From contig NZ_OY288131.1 of the NCBI RefSeq assembly GCF_958439165.1, positions 1 to 64,000 of the forward strand: a stretch of DNA of 64,000 bases. The letters are read 5' to 3'. Under the pieces are notes generated by a model. It was not told where the DNA came from. It made no database searches and worked only from the letters and a program-made list of their open reading frames with translations. Below, one piece after another: positions 47,739 to 58,313 of the stretch. The number at the start of each line of letters is the position of its first letter. Positions within the stretch are counted from its first letter, which is position 1. This DNA comes from an uncultured Hydrogenophaga sp. (GTDB lineage Bacteria > Pseudomonadota > Gammaproteobacteria > Burkholderiales > Burkholderiaceae_C). A program made the translations under genes and the position numbers.

Positions 47739-49523
47739 TCAGTCGGTGCGCAGCACGACCTTGGAATACTCGGTGATGCCGATGACGTGGAAGAACGCGG
47801 ACACCAGGCGATGGACGTCCACGAACTGGACGATACGGCCCTCGGCATGGTGGCGGGACACCCAGTTCAGCAAGGTGCCGGCGGCCGAAAAGTCGACCCG
47901 GATCAGATTGCGGCAGGAGATGATCAGCACGTCGGCGCCGGCCAGACGGGCCTCCAGGGCATCCAGCGTGGCCTGGGGATCGCCGCGCACCTCGCCCGAA
48001 AGCTCGACCATGCCCAGCTGCCCAGCGCCGCCCAGGGTGTTGCCCAGGGTGGACGCCTCGCCGCTCAGGGTCGAGGACAGCGGCTCCAGCACGGAGTCGC
48101 CCAGCACCGACTGGTCGACGTCGCCCGACGCGGACTCTCCCTGCACCTGCTGGAAGCGGCAGCGGGGCCGCTCCCATCCCGGCGGGGACACCTCGTAGGT
48201 GACGCAGAAGTCCAGCGCCGTGAGCTCGAACTCGTCGGCCCGGTTCATGACCCGCAGGGCCGCCATGCGCAGTTCCCACCAGAGCTGCTCCACGTCGCGG
48301 CGGCCGGCCGGGGTCATGTCGCGCAGGCAGTCACGCAGGGCATGGGCCCCGATGAAGCGCAGCTCCACCTGCTGATCGCCCCAGAGCGTGAAGATGCCCA
48401 GGAGTGCGCGCGCAGCCTTCTGGTCCAGGGTGCGCAGCGGGGACCAGTCGACGACCCAGGGAGCGGCGGCGCGCTGGAGCACGGTCTGGAGGGTTCCGAC
48501 CGAATAGGCATCCAGCTCGACCTCGCACACCCAGTGGGCACGGTTGTTCGACGAACCGATCTCGGAGCGTTCCTTGCCGCTCATGGCCGCCACGGCACCG
48601 GGCATGTCGTACCACTGGGGCGGCGACCGGTGGAAACGCGTGGTGAAGTCGACTGCCCTGCTCTCGTACGGCGCCACCTGACCGGTCGCGCGGTAGAAGT
48701 CGAACAGGGTCAGCCAGCTGGCCATGTCGTCGGCCTTGGGGCTGTTGCCCAGCACCATGTCGATCAGCCCCTGCTCGGCGCCGGGGTCATCGCCGTTGGC
48801 GAAGCGGATGGCCGCTTCCTCGACCTCCGGATCCTGGGCGACCACCTCCACCTCCAGGGTGAAGAAACGCGAGGCCGAAAAGGACTGTCCCTCCGGCGCC
48901 GGTGCGGCGGCATCGCCCACGGGCATGACCAGACCCGTGCGGATGGGCGACCCCTGCGCCTTGTCCAGCGAGACCGGCATCGATCCGGTCAGGGGCATGG
49001 GCAGGGTGGAAGCCGGCTGGGTCTCTGTGCGCGGCAAGGGACGGGAGGTCTGGCGCGGGGACATGAGGCCGGCCGGCTCGGTCGGCATGTCGGCCCGCTG
49101 CTGGGGACTGAGCCGGTCCTGCATGGATGCACCCGGGTTGCCGCCTGTGCTGACTGCCGAGTCGGGGCCCTTGGTCTTCCACCATTGCATCGACATCTGG
49201 GCCTCGATCTCGTCGATCTTCTTGAGCGTCATGGCCCGATCGTCCGGTCGGGACGGCAGGCTGCTCTGGAAGAACGAGGGACGCACGCCCTGGGCCTCGC
49301 CCGGCGTGCCTTCCCGGCTGCGGATCTTGCGCAGCATGTCGAACTCGCGCTTGCGCACGAAATCGTTGCGCCGCTTGCGCTCGATCATTTCCTTGAGCGC
49401 CGCCTTGCTGTATTCGCTTTCGCGGTCGACCTCGCGGGTGTCGAGGTCGGCCCAGCTCGTGGTCGGATGACGCACGAACTTCACCACCTTCGACAGGAAT
49501 CCGCCCGAATCGTCCTTGGCCAT
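47739..49523 (-). CDS. Large protein with a C-terminal STAS-like domain
   Basis: A 594-residue soluble protein. The N-terminus (GGFLSKVVKFVRHPTTSWADLD, read in two parts, and a basic helix of about 40-70) is charged. A Pro/Ser-rich spacer of about 100-200 follows, then a helical middle region, and the last 85 residues resemble a STAS/anti-sigma-antagonist fold (ADVLIISCRNLIRVDFSAAG, VQFVDVHRLVSAFFHVIG). The Ser normally phosphorylated in SpoIIAA is not clearly identifiable. I know the arrangement hslV, STAS protein, dksA from related genomes but no function. Confidence 0.75.
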   Translation of the reverse strand: MAKDDSGGFLSKVVKFVRHPTTSWADLDTREVDRESEYSKAALKEMIERKRRNDFVRKREFDMLRKIRSREGTPGEAQGVRPSFFQSSLPSRPDDRAMTLKKIDEIEAQMSMQWWKTKGPDSAVSTGGNPGASMQDRLSPQQRADMPTEPAGLMSPRQTSRPLPRTETQPASTLPMPLTGSMPVSLDKAQGSPIRTGLVMPVGDAAAPAPEGQSFSASRFFTLEVEVVAQDPEVEEAAIRFANGDDPGAEQGLIDMVLGNSPKADDMASWLTLFDFYRATGQVAPYESRAVDFTTRFHRSPPQWYDMPGAVAAMSGKERSEIGSSNNRAHWVCEVELDAYSVGTLQTVLQRAAAPWVVDWSPLRTLDQKAARALLGIFTLWGDQQVELRFIGAHALRDCLRDMTPAGRRDVEQLWWELRMAALRVMNRADEFELTALDFCVTYEVSPPGWERPRCRFQQVQGESASGDVDQSVLGDSVLEPLSSTLSGEASTLGNTLGGAGQLGMVELSGEVRGDPQATLDALEARLAGADVLIISCRNLIRVDFSAAGTLLNWVSRHHAEGRIVQFVDVHRLVSAFFHVIGITEYSKVVLRTD

Positions 49524-49562
49524 GGGTTGTTGTGCCGGATGGGGTGCGGGGACGCCTGGGCG

Positions 49563-50777
49563 TCAGTCCCCGAACATCTTCTGCTTGAGCTCTCGGCGCT
49601 GCTGCGCCTCCAGCGACAGGCTGGCGGTCGGGCGGGCCATCAGCCGGGCGACGCCGATCGGCTCGCCGGTTTCCTCGCAGTAGCCGTAGTCGCCGGAGTC
49701 GATGCGCACGATGGCCTGCTCGATCTTCTTCAGAAGCTTGCGCTCGCGGTCGCGGGTGCGCAGTTCGAGGGCGTGTTCTTCCTCGATCGTGGCGCGGTCG
49801 GCCGGGTCCGGCACCACCACGGTGTCTTCCCGCAGATGCTCGGTGGTCTCGCCGGCGTTGGCCAGCATGTCGGCCTTGAGCTGCTGCAGCTTGCGGCGGA
49901 AGAAGGCCAGCTGCAGTTCACCCATGTACTCGCTGTCGGGCATGGCCTGGATGTCCTGATCGGTGAGTTGATCGACAGGCAGGGTCTTCCAGTTGTTGGC
50001 CCTTTTGGGGTCTTTCTGGACGGATGAGGGAACGGGAGGCGTCATGACTCGTGCAATCGTTGGAGAAAAAGTGGCTTTGGCCGCGTCGGGAGCATGGGTG
50101 GGCACCACCTCCGCCTGGGTCATCTGCTCCATCATGACCTTCTTGGCGGCCCGCTTGCCCAGGGGCCGCGGGGTGGGTTCGATGGTGGCAGGCTTCGGCG
50201 CCGACGGCACTTTATCGGCAGTCTGTGGCGCTGCCTTGACGGGCGCGCTGGCCTGAGGCCGGGTGGCGGTGGCAGGGGAAGCCGGTTTTGCGGCCGGCTT
50301 CACGGCCGCTTTTGCCGCCGGCTTGGCGGCAGGCTTTGCAGCGGGCTTGGCCGGCGCTTTCGCGGGGGCCTTGGGAGCTGCCTTGGCAGCGGCCTTCGCC
50401 GGTGCCTTCACCGCGGCTTTCGCCGCCGGCTTCACAGGGGACTTGGCCGGTGCCTTTGCAGCTGCTTTTGCAGGTGCCTTCGCAGGCGCTTTTGGAGGTG
50501 CTTTTGCAGACACTTTGGCCGCCGGTTTTGCGGCGGCTTTGGCCGGCGCCTTGGCGGCCGGCTTCGCCGCGGCCTTGGCCACCGGCTTGGCGGCCTGTTT
50601 GACCGCCGGTTTGGTGGCGGATGGGGTGGCCGATCTGACAGCAGTCTTCACAGGGGCTTTCGTGGCCGGCTTGGCCTTCCCGGCGCCGGGCTTCGACAGG
50701 GCAGGTGACGTGCGTTTGGCAGCCCCCTGGGTGGTGGGCTTGCCAGTCTTTGCTGCCTTCGATGCCGGGGCTTTCAC
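49563..50777 (-). CDS. dksA: DksA-family RNA polymerase-binding factor with a Lys/Ala-rich extension
   Basis: The C-terminal 126 residues (about 279-404) are DksA: a coiled coil with the tip motif DPADRATIEEE (Asp324 and Asp327) that reaches into the polymerase secondary channel. The zinc-finger region has only one Cys (CEETGEPIG... ARPTASLSLEAQ), a natural Cys-poor variant. The first 200 residues are an Ala/Lys/Pro low-complexity tail (PAAKAPAKAAAKPAAK-type) like the H1-like protein of this window and probably bind DNA or RNA. The start is GTG 50777 with AGGAGA seven bases upstream, and the protein is 404 residues. It likely mediates ppGpp-dependent control. Confidence 0.9.
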   Translation of the reverse strand: MKAPASKAAKTGKPTTQGAAKRTSPALSKPGAGKAKPATKAPVKTAVRSATPSATKPAVKQAAKPVAKAAAKPAAKAPAKAAAKPAAKVSAKAPPKAPAKAPAKAAAKAPAKSPVKPAAKAAVKAPAKAAAKAAPKAPAKAPAKPAAKPAAKPAAKAAVKPAAKPASPATATRPQASAPVKAAPQTADKVPSAPKPATIEPTPRPLGKRAAKKVMMEQMTQAEVVPTHAPDAAKATFSPTIARVMTPPVPSSVQKDPKRANNWKTLPVDQLTDQDIQAMPDSEYMGELQLAFFRRKLQQLKADMLANAGETTEHLREDTVVVPDPADRATIEEEHALELRTRDRERKLLKKIEQAIVRIDSGDYGYCEETGEPIGVARLMARPTASLSLEAQQRRELKQKMFGD

Positions 50778-50822
50778 TGAGGGTCTCCTGATGGGCTCTG
50801 ACGGATCGGTCGGGTGGCGGCT

Positions 50823-50845
50823 CGACCTTGCTGCAGGCAAGGTCG
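50823..50845. other. Inverted repeat upstream of dksA
   Basis: CGACCTTGC (50823-50831) and GCAAGGTCG (50837-50845) form a perfect 9-base stem around a 5-base loop, 46 bases before the dksA start. There is no T run. It could be a leader hairpin or an operator. The remaining 50846-51076 holds no gene or clear promoter that I can support. Confidence 0.5.
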
Positions 50846-51076
50846 CCGGATCAGTGCGCTGTTATACCCCCATCACCAGGCCGGCCTTTCGGACCGGTTG
50901 CTGCCGGGTGCGGCAGGGAAGGCCCTGATCCGCAGATTGGTCTGGTCGCCAACTTGGGCCGCGCGATTGTAGCCACGCCCCCGGCACAGCTGCTGACGCA
51001 GGGATCACCTGTGACGGCCGCGTTGGAGAAGAACGACACCCGCCGGCTGACGCGCCCGCCGATCGTGGCGGCCGGC

Positions 51077-52186
51077 TCAGACCAGACTCTGCTCCAGCCC
51101 CTGCTCCAGGATGTCGCGCGGCAGGTCGATGCCGATGAAGACCAGCTTGCTCATGCGGGGCTCGCCGTCGGCCCAGGCCGGCCCCAGATCGCTGCCCATG
51201 AGCTGGTGCACGCCCTGGAAGATGACCTTGCGGTCGGTGCCTTCCATGTGCAGCACGCCCTTGTAGCGCAGCATGCGCGGGCCATAGACCTGCACGATGG
51301 CGCCCAGAAAGTCTTCGAGCTTCTCGGGACTGAAGGGCCGGGTGGCGCGGTAGACGAAGCTCTTCACATCGTCATCGTGGTGATGGTGATGCCCGTGGCT
51401 GTGACCCTGCTGGTGCGACGGGTGGTTGCAGTGCTCGCCGTGTTCATGGTCATGGTGGTCATGGTGGTCATGGCCGTGATCGTGGTGGTCGTGGTCGTGA
51501 TCGTGGCCGTGTGCATGCCCGTGGTCGTCGGCCTTGAGGAAGTCGGGGTCGATCTCCAGCTTGGCATTCAGGTTGAAGCCGCGCAGGTCGAACACCTCAT
51601 TGAGGGAAACCTCGCCGAAATGCACCGGGCGGATCGGCGCGCGCGGGTTCATGTGCTTGAGGCGGTGGACGAGCGCATCCACGTCGGCCGGCTCGACCAG
51701 GTCGGCCTTGCTGATGAAGATCTGGTCGGCAAAGCCCACCTGGCGGCGGGCTTCCTGGCGGTCGTTGAGCTGCTGGGCGGCATGCTTGGCGTCCACCAGG
51801 GTCAGGATGGAGTCGAGCAGGTACTGCTCGGCCACTTCGTCGTCCATGAAGAAGGTCTGGGCCACCGGGCCCGGATCGGCCAGGCCGGTGGTCTCGATCA
51901 CCACCCGATCGAAGTCCAGTTCGCCCTTGCGCTTCTTCTGTGCCAGGTCCTGCAGGGTGGCCCGCAGATCGTCGCGGATGGTGCAGCAGATGCAGCCGTT
52001 GCTCATCTGGATGATGTTCTCGGTGGTGTCGGCCACCAGGATCTCGTTGTCGATGTTCTCTTCACCGAACTCGTTCTCCACCACGGCGATCTTCTGGCCG
52101 TGGGCCTCCGACAGCACGCGTTTGAGCAGGGTGGTCTTGCCGGAGCCGAGGAAGCCGGTGAGGATGGTGGCGGGAATCAGGGCCAT
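51077..52186 (-). CDS. COG0523/CobW-family GTPase with a His-rich loop
   Basis: A 369-residue G3E GTPase and probable metallochaperone. It has Walker A GFLGSGKTTLL, the metal motif GCICCT, and SKADLVEP as the guanine-binding motif. At about 218-273 a loop holds more than 25 His alternating with Asp and Gly (DHDHDHHDHGHDHHDHH), then GHSHGHHHHHDDD. The CobW C-terminal domain follows. The family delivers Zn, Co or Ni to client enzymes, and the His loop points to Zn storage or transfer. No Zur-like box is evident upstream. It is followed by dksA after 299 bases. Confidence 0.88.
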   Translation of the reverse strand: MALIPATILTGFLGSGKTTLLKRVLSEAHGQKIAVVENEFGEENIDNEILVADTTENIIQMSNGCICCTIRDDLRATLQDLAQKKRKGELDFDRVVIETTGLADPGPVAQTFFMDDEVAEQYLLDSILTLVDAKHAAQQLNDRQEARRQVGFADQIFISKADLVEPADVDALVHRLKHMNPRAPIRPVHFGEVSLNEVFDLRGFNLNAKLEIDPDFLKADDHGHAHGHDHDHDHHDHGHDHHDHHDHEHGEHCNHPSHQQGHSHGHHHHHDDDVKSFVYRATRPFSPEKLEDFLGAIVQVYGPRMLRYKGVLHMEGTDRKVIFQGVHQLMGSDLGPAWADGEPRMSKLVFIGIDLPRDILEQGLEQSLV

Positions 52187-52237
52187 GGCAGCAGGTCTCG
52201 GATGGAAAACGCAACAGTGTAGCGATAGGCAATCGGC

Positions 52238-53424
<1,187 letters not shown>

Positions 53425-53428
<4 letters not shown>

Positions 53429-53874
53429 GGACGCAAGTACACGAAGCCTTCGCGGGCCTGCAGGCGGGCCACCTCGGCCACGCCGGAAGGCACCACGTTG
53501 GCCTCCATGGCCAGGCGCGAGGCGTCGATCTTGCGCGAGACCAGCGTGTTGTTGCACACGCGGAACTCGACGCCCTTGTTGGCCAGATCGGCAATGGAGC
53601 CGGCAAACGGCTGATCCATCTGGTTGGTGGCGCCCTGCAGCAGGAAGTCGATGCCCAGGCCATGGGTCACCACCACGATGCGGGCCTTGGGGTCGGCGGC
53701 CAGGTGGTTGCGGATGTTGCCGATGGCCCGCGAGGCCTGGGGAATGCCTTCGCTGAGGTGGTAGACCACCTTGATGGGGGCGTCGGCTGCAGGTGCCTGG
53801 GCCAGGACGGCCAGGGGCAGGGTTGCTGCGAGGCCGATGGCAGCAGCTGAGAGGCGGCGGCGCAGGAGGTTCAT
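53425..53874 (-). CDS. Exported DsrE-like protein
   Basis: A 149-residue protein with a Sec signal peptide (MNLLRRRLSAAAIGLAATLP, cleavage near ALA-QAP at 25) and a DsrE/DsrF-like fold (KVVYHLSEGIPQASRAIGNI, VCNNTLVSRKI with one Cys). Related proteins handle sulfur or act as periplasmic adaptors, but the role here is unknown. It is coupled to xerC upstream and rlmI downstream by four-base overlaps. Confidence 0.8.
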
Positions 53875-54875
53875 GTCGGTTCCTTTTTGTGGGGAGGGAC
53901 GGTGCCGGTGGTGACCGGCCCCGGTGTCGAAGAGGCCCGCGCGGCCTGGGCCCGGGGGTGCGCCGCGTCGTACACGCGGGCCAGGTGCTGGAAGTCGAGA
54001 CGGGTGTAGACCTGGGTGGTGCCGATGTTGGCATGGCCCAGCAACTCCTGCACCGCGCGCAGGTCGCCGCTGGACTGCAGCAGGTGGCTGGCGAACGAGT
54101 GGCGCAGCATGTGGGGGTGCACCGGCACCGACAGGCCGGCCTGCATCGAACGGCGGCGCAGGCGAAGCCGGATGTGCTGCGGCGTGAGGCGGGCGCCGCG
54201 CTGGCCGATGAACATGGCCGCGTCGTCGGTGGCCCAGCGCGGCCGCTGCTCCAGCCAGCGCTCCAGGGCGGCCAGGGCGGTGCGCCCCACCGGCACGCTG
54301 CGCCGGCGGGAACCCTTGCCCAGCACATGGGCCTCGCCGGCCTCGCGGTCGATCCAGCCGCGGGCCGACGGACCGGCGCTCACGTCCAGCCCGACCAGCT
54401 CGCCGATGCGCAGACCGCAGCCGTACAGCAGCTCGGTGATGCAGGCGTCGCGGGCCTCCAGGCCCGGGTCGTCATCGGCCTGCACATGGTCGGCCAGCCG
54501 GACCGCGTCGTCCACCGCCAGCGCCTTCGGCAGGGGTTTGCCGGCCTTGGGCGCCCGGACGCCCTGCACCGGATGGTGTGCAACCAGACCCTGACGCCCC
54601 ATCCAGGTGTAGAGACCGCGCCAGCCCGAGAGGATGAGTGCGATGCCCCGGGCGCTGCGGCCCGCACTGTGCATCGACGCGATCCAGCGACGGATGTGGG
54701 CCGGCTGCACCGCCGCCAGCGCCACACCGGCTTCCTGCGCCAACTGCTGCAGACGCTGCAGGTCCAGGGTGTAGAGGGTGACCGTGCGGTCGGCCAGGCG
54801 CTTCTCCACCCGCACATGGTCCAGATACGCCCGGATCAGGGCGGCATCGTCGGCCAGTGGCGGGGGAGGCTGCAT
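53871..54875 (-). CDS. xerC: Site-specific tyrosine recombinase XerC
   Basis: Resolves chromosome dimers at dif with XerD. The 334-residue protein has the N-terminal SAM-like domain and the catalytic domain with Arg in GCGLRIGELVG, the HxxR box HPHMLRHSFASHLL, and the His/Tyr of LGHANIGTTQVYTR. It lies two bases after the DUF484 gene. The set dapF, DUF484, xerC is also conserved in gammaproteobacteria. Confidence 0.93.
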   Translation of the reverse strand: MQPPPPLADDAALIRAYLDHVRVEKRLADRTVTLYTLDLQRLQQLAQEAGVALAAVQPAHIRRWIASMHSAGRSARGIALILSGWRGLYTWMGRQGLVAHHPVQGVRAPKAGKPLPKALAVDDAVRLADHVQADDDPGLEARDACITELLYGCGLRIGELVGLDVSAGPSARGWIDREAGEAHVLGKGSRRRSVPVGRTALAALERWLEQRPRWATDDAAMFIGQRGARLTPQHIRLRLRRRSMQAGLSVPVHPHMLRHSFASHLLQSSGDLRAVQELLGHANIGTTQVYTRLDFQHLARVYDAAHPRAQAARASSTPGPVTTGTVPPHKKEPT

Positions 54876-54877
54876 GC

Positions 54878-55579
54878 TCAGTGCACCGCCGCCGGCACGA
54901 CCGGGCGCAGGCGCGAGAAGGCGGCGCTGGTGAGCTCGCCGATGCGCTCCAGGAAGTCGGTCCCCATGTCGGCAGCAAAGCGCTGCGGGTCGGCCGAGGC
55001 CAGCACCAGCAGGCCGAAGGCCTCGGGGGCAGCCCCGGCGCGCAGCGGGATGAGGGCCAGCGACTGCACCGTGCCCGGATCGTCGAGCCAGCCGGCCGCC
55101 TCCAGGCCCGGGTTGCCTCCGCAGTAGGGCAACGAGAGCGACGAGGCGAAGGCCTTCACGTCATCGCTGGCCCCGGTGGCCCAGGCCTCGGCGGCGAAAG
55201 GCGCGTCCACGCCCCACACCTTGACCGCCACCTGCGGCACCATGAACAGCCGCGCCAGTTCGCGCGTGGCCGTGACCGGCAGGTTGCGCGACTCCCGGGT
55301 GAGCAGCAGCTCGCGGGTCCAGCGCTGCAACCGGTCGGCAATGACCGTGTTCTCCTGGCCGTGGCGGATCATGTCGGCCGCACGCAGTTCCAGGCCGCGG
55401 ATCTTCTCGCGCAGCATCTCGGCCTGACGCTCCTGCAGGCTGACCGCCCGCTGCCCGTGCGGGCTGGTGAGCTGCACCGCCGCCAGCAGGCTGGCGTGGC
55501 GCTCGAAGAAGTCGGGCGTGTTGGCCAGGTAGTTGGCGATGTCGTCTTCGGTGATGGGGGGAATGGCGTCGGGTTTCAT
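54878..55579 (-). CDS. DUF484 (YigA-like) protein
   Basis: A 233-residue GAF-like protein of the DUF484 family. ITEDDIANYLANTPDFFERH at the N-terminus is the family hallmark, followed by a coiled coil (VSLQERQAEMLREKIRGLE) and a GAF-like domain. I start at ATG 55579. The function is unknown. Its constant place between dapF and xerC suggests a shared regulation rather than a proven role. Confidence 0.88.
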   Translation of the reverse strand: MKPDAIPPITEDDIANYLANTPDFFERHASLLAAVQLTSPHGQRAVSLQERQAEMLREKIRGLELRAADMIRHGQENTVIADRLQRWTRELLLTRESRNLPVTATRELARLFMVPQVAVKVWGVDAPFAAEAWATGASDDVKAFASSLSLPYCGGNPGLEAAGWLDDPGTVQSLALIPLRAGAAPEAFGLLVLASADPQRFAADMGTDFLERIGELTSAAFSRLRPVVPAAVH

Positions 55580-55607
55580 GTCGGTTCCGGTGCGGGAGTT
55601 CGCGTGT

Positions 55608-56480
55608 TCAGGACAGGTCGGGCACATTCACCGTGCCTTCGAAGACGGAGGTGGCCGGGCCGGTCATCATGACCGGTGCACCCAGCCGCTCCCGACCGGG
55701 CCACTCGATGGTGAGCACGCCGCCACGGGTGTGCACGTCGACCCGGGCATCGAGCCAGCCCAGGCGGATGCCGGCCACCACCGCCGCGCAGGCGCCGGTG
55801 CCGCAGGCCAGGGTCTCGCCGGAGCCGCGTTCGAACACCCGCAGACGCACGGTGGAGCGGTCCTGCACCTGCAGGAAGCCCACGTTCACCCGGCGCGGGA
55901 AACGCGGATGGTGTTCGATCTGCGGACCCCATTCGGCCACCGGGGCGGTGTCGACATCGTCAACCCGGAGCACGGCATGCGGGTTGCCCATGGACACCAC
56001 CGCAACGCCGGCCTGACCGCCGGCGAAGTCCAGCGGCCAAGGCTGATACAGAGCGGTGGCCTGAGGCGGAAGGCCGTCGGCATCGAACGGAATGCGGTCC
56101 AGGTCGAAGACCGGCGCGCCCATGTCCACCGTGACCCGGCCGTCCGGCAGGCGCAGCAGGCTGAGTTCGCCCTGCTTCACCTTCACCCGCAGCGGGTTGC
56201 GTTCGCTCAGACCATGGTCGTGCACGTAACGCACGAAACAGCGGGCACCGTTGCCGCAATGCTCCACCTCGCCGCCGTCGGCGTTGTGGATGACGTATTC
56301 GAAGTCCAGACCCGGGCCGGGTGAGGGACGCACGGTGAGGATCTGGTCGGCGCCCACGCCGAAATGGCGGTCGGCCAGCCAGCGGTACTGGGCCGGGGTC
56401 AGACCCAGGCGGCTCTGTGTCTCGTCGAGCACCACAAAGTCGTTGCCTGCGCCCTGCATCTTGGTGAAGCGGATCTGCAT
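55608..56480 (-). CDS. dapF: Diaminopimelate epimerase
   Basis: Interconverts LL- and meso-diaminopimelate for lysine and peptidoglycan. The 290-residue protein starts [20 protein letters not shown]. The catalytic Cys pair lies in [10 protein letters not shown] (Cys75) and in ACGTGACAA near residue 230. It provides the DAP used by MurE and Mpl of this window. It is divergent to the Nudix fusion gene with a 65-base spacer. Confidence 0.96.
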   Translation of the reverse strand: MQIRFTKMQGAGNDFVVLDETQSRLGLTPAQYRWLADRHFGVGADQILTVRPSPGPGLDFEYVIHNADGGEVEHCGNGARCFVRYVHDHGLSERNPLRVKVKQGELSLLRLPDGRVTVDMGAPVFDLDRIPFDADGLPPQATALYQPWPLDFAGGQAGVAVVSMGNPHAVLRVDDVDTAPVAEWGPQIEHHPRFPRRVNVGFLQVQDRSTVRLRVFERGSGETLACGTGACAAVVAGIRLGWLDARVDVHTRGGVLTIEWPGRERLGAPVMMTGPATSVFEGTVNVPDLS

Positions 56481-56545
56481 CGCGTCATTATCGGCGCTCG
56501 CCCCGGCGACAGGCGACCGGCGGCGCCTTCCCGCACAATGACCGC

Positions 56546-58267
56546 ATGGTCCGCCCCACCCAGCTCCTGCACCCCGCCCGCAGCCCCGCCCCGCTGCGCC
56601 CCGCTGCCACCGTGCTGCTGTTGCGGGACAGTGCCGATCCGGCCCGACCCGGCATCGAAGTGCTCATGACGCGCCGGTCCATGACCGCCAGCTTCGCTCC
56701 GGGTGCCTACGTGTTCCCGGGCGGCGGCGTCGACGCCGCCGACAGCCAGTGCTTCGACGTGGCCAGCCGCCGGCCGACCCAGGACGACACGGCGCTCACC
56801 CAGGCGGTGGCCGCCATCCGCGAGAGCTTCGAGGAACTCGGCGTGCTGCTGGCCCGGCACCCGGACGGCCGGTTTGCGGACGACAGCGACATTGCCGCGC
56901 TGGACCGCCAGCTGCCACTGCCGCAGCAATGCCGCGAACGGGGCCTCACCCTGGACTCAGCCAGCGTCTTCGTGCTGGCTCACTGGATCACCGACCGCGA
57001 CCTGCCACGCCGCTTCGACGTGCCGTTTCTGGTGGCCCGCATGCCCGAAGGCCAGCAGCCGGTGGCCGACGAATCGGAGCAGTTCGAACCGGTCTGGGTG
57101 CGCCCGCAGGACGCGCTGGAGCGGCATGCCGCCGGGCTGTTCTTCATTATCTTCCCGACCATCCGCACGCTGGAGCGGCTGCAACACCATGCCACGGTGC
57201 AGTCGCTGCTGGACGCCTGCGCGGTCGACGACCGCCCGCTGTGGACCAGCTGCCCGCGGGCCGGCTTCATCAACGGGCATGAGTCGCGTCACATGGAGCA
57301 CGAAGCCCCGTTCGGCGAACTGGCCCTGGTGAGCCCGGAAGGCCACATCGTCCATCACCTCGACTGGCAGAACGAGCGGCCGGTGGCCCTGCTGCGCAAC
57401 GTCATGCGGCTGACCGCCCCCAACCCCGGCTTCATGACCGGCCCGGGCACCAACAGCTACATCGTGGGCGACCCGGCCACCGGCTATGTGGTGATCGACC
57501 CCGGACCGGACGAGCCCGAGCACGTCGACCGGCTCTGGCGGGCCACCGGCGGTGCGCTGCGTGCCATCGTCTGCACCCATTCGCATGCCGACCACTCGCC
57601 GGGCGCCGCCCGCCTGCAGGCCCTGTGCAGCCAGGCCGGTCTGCAGAAGCCACCCGTCCTGGGCTTGCCCAGCGCGCCCACCGCCCGGGCCAACAGCCAT
57701 TTCGTGCCCGACCGGGCCCTGGCCGACGGCGAACTGATCGAGCTGATCGGCGTTGATGGCGACCGGGCGGTCAGCCATACGCTGGAGGTCATCCACACCC
57801 CCGGCCACGCCGCCAACCACCTGTGCCTGGTGCTGGTGGAAGACGGTCTGCTGTTCTCGGGCGACCACATCCTCAACGGCAGCACCACCGTCATCGACCC
57901 GCCGGACGGACACATGGACGCCTACCTGAACTCGCTCGACCGGCTGGCCGATGCCTGCGAGCGCCACGGCATCGAATTCATCCTGCCGGCCCATGGCTAC
58001 GTGCTGGGCGACCTGCGGCGCAGCGCCGACCACCCCAGCGCGCCGCCCGAAGGCGGTGCCCTGCTGGCCATCCGCCAACTCAAGGCCCACCGCCTGGCCC
58101 GCGAAGCCAAGGTGGCCCGCGCCATGCAGGCCCGACCCGACGGCACGGCAGACGACTGGGTGAAGCTCGCCTACGACGACGTGCCCGAACGCCTGTGGCC
58201 GGTCGCCCGCCGCTCACTGCTGGCCCATGTGGAACGCCTCCAGAGCCTGGGCGGCTTCAACGCCTGA
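56546..58267 (+). CDS. Nudix hydrolase fused to a metallo-beta-lactamase fold
   Basis: A 573-residue protein with two enzyme domains. Residues about 15-215 are a Nudix domain with GGGVDAAD and the box helix [11 protein letters not shown] (Arg92, Glu93, Glu96, Glu97). The Gly-to-box spacing is long. Residues about 240-500 are a metallo-beta-lactamase fold with the di-metal motif HSHADH (His345, His347, Asp349, His350) and GDHILNGST, then a winged-helix-like end as in LACTB2 proteins. The pairing suggests successive hydrolysis of one nucleotide- or CoA-linked substrate, or an RNA-processing role. Neither is shown. Confidence 0.82.
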   Translation: MVRPTQLLHPARSPAPLRPAATVLLLRDSADPARPGIEVLMTRRSMTASFAPGAYVFPGGGVDAADSQCFDVASRRPTQDDTALTQAVAAIRESFEELGVLLARHPDGRFADDSDIAALDRQLPLPQQCRERGLTLDSASVFVLAHWITDRDLPRRFDVPFLVARMPEGQQPVADESEQFEPVWVRPQDALERHAAGLFFIIFPTIRTLERLQHHATVQSLLDACAVDDRPLWTSCPRAGFINGHESRHMEHEAPFGELALVSPEGHIVHHLDWQNERPVALLRNVMRLTAPNPGFMTGPGTNSYIVGDPATGYVVIDPGPDEPEHVDRLWRATGGALRAIVCTHSHADHSPGAARLQALCSQAGLQKPPVLGLPSAPTARANSHFVPDRALADGELIELIGVDGDRAVSHTLEVIHTPGHAANHLCLVLVEDGLLFSGDHILNGSTTVIDPPDGHMDAYLNSLDRLADACERHGIEFILPAHGYVLGDLRRSADHPSAPPEGGALLAIRQLKAHRLAREAKVARAMQARPDGTADDWVKLAYDDVPERLWPVARRSLLAHVERLQSLGGFNA

Positions 58268-58313
58268 GCGACCAGGAGCAGAAACCCCGCCGGGGAAAGC
58301 CGGGCCAGCCGCC

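Noticed and set aside
49563..49700. Loss of zinc-finger cysteines in DksA as a sign of gene decay
   Set aside because: The region keeps the conserved segment of Cys-poor DksA proteins (GEPIG and ARPTASLSLEAQ), and the coiled-coil tip motif is intact.
47709..50027. Long open frame antisense to the STAS-like gene and dksA (772 codons, plus strand)
   Set aside because: No motif and no ribosome site; codon composition follows from the GC-rich third positions of the opposite strand.
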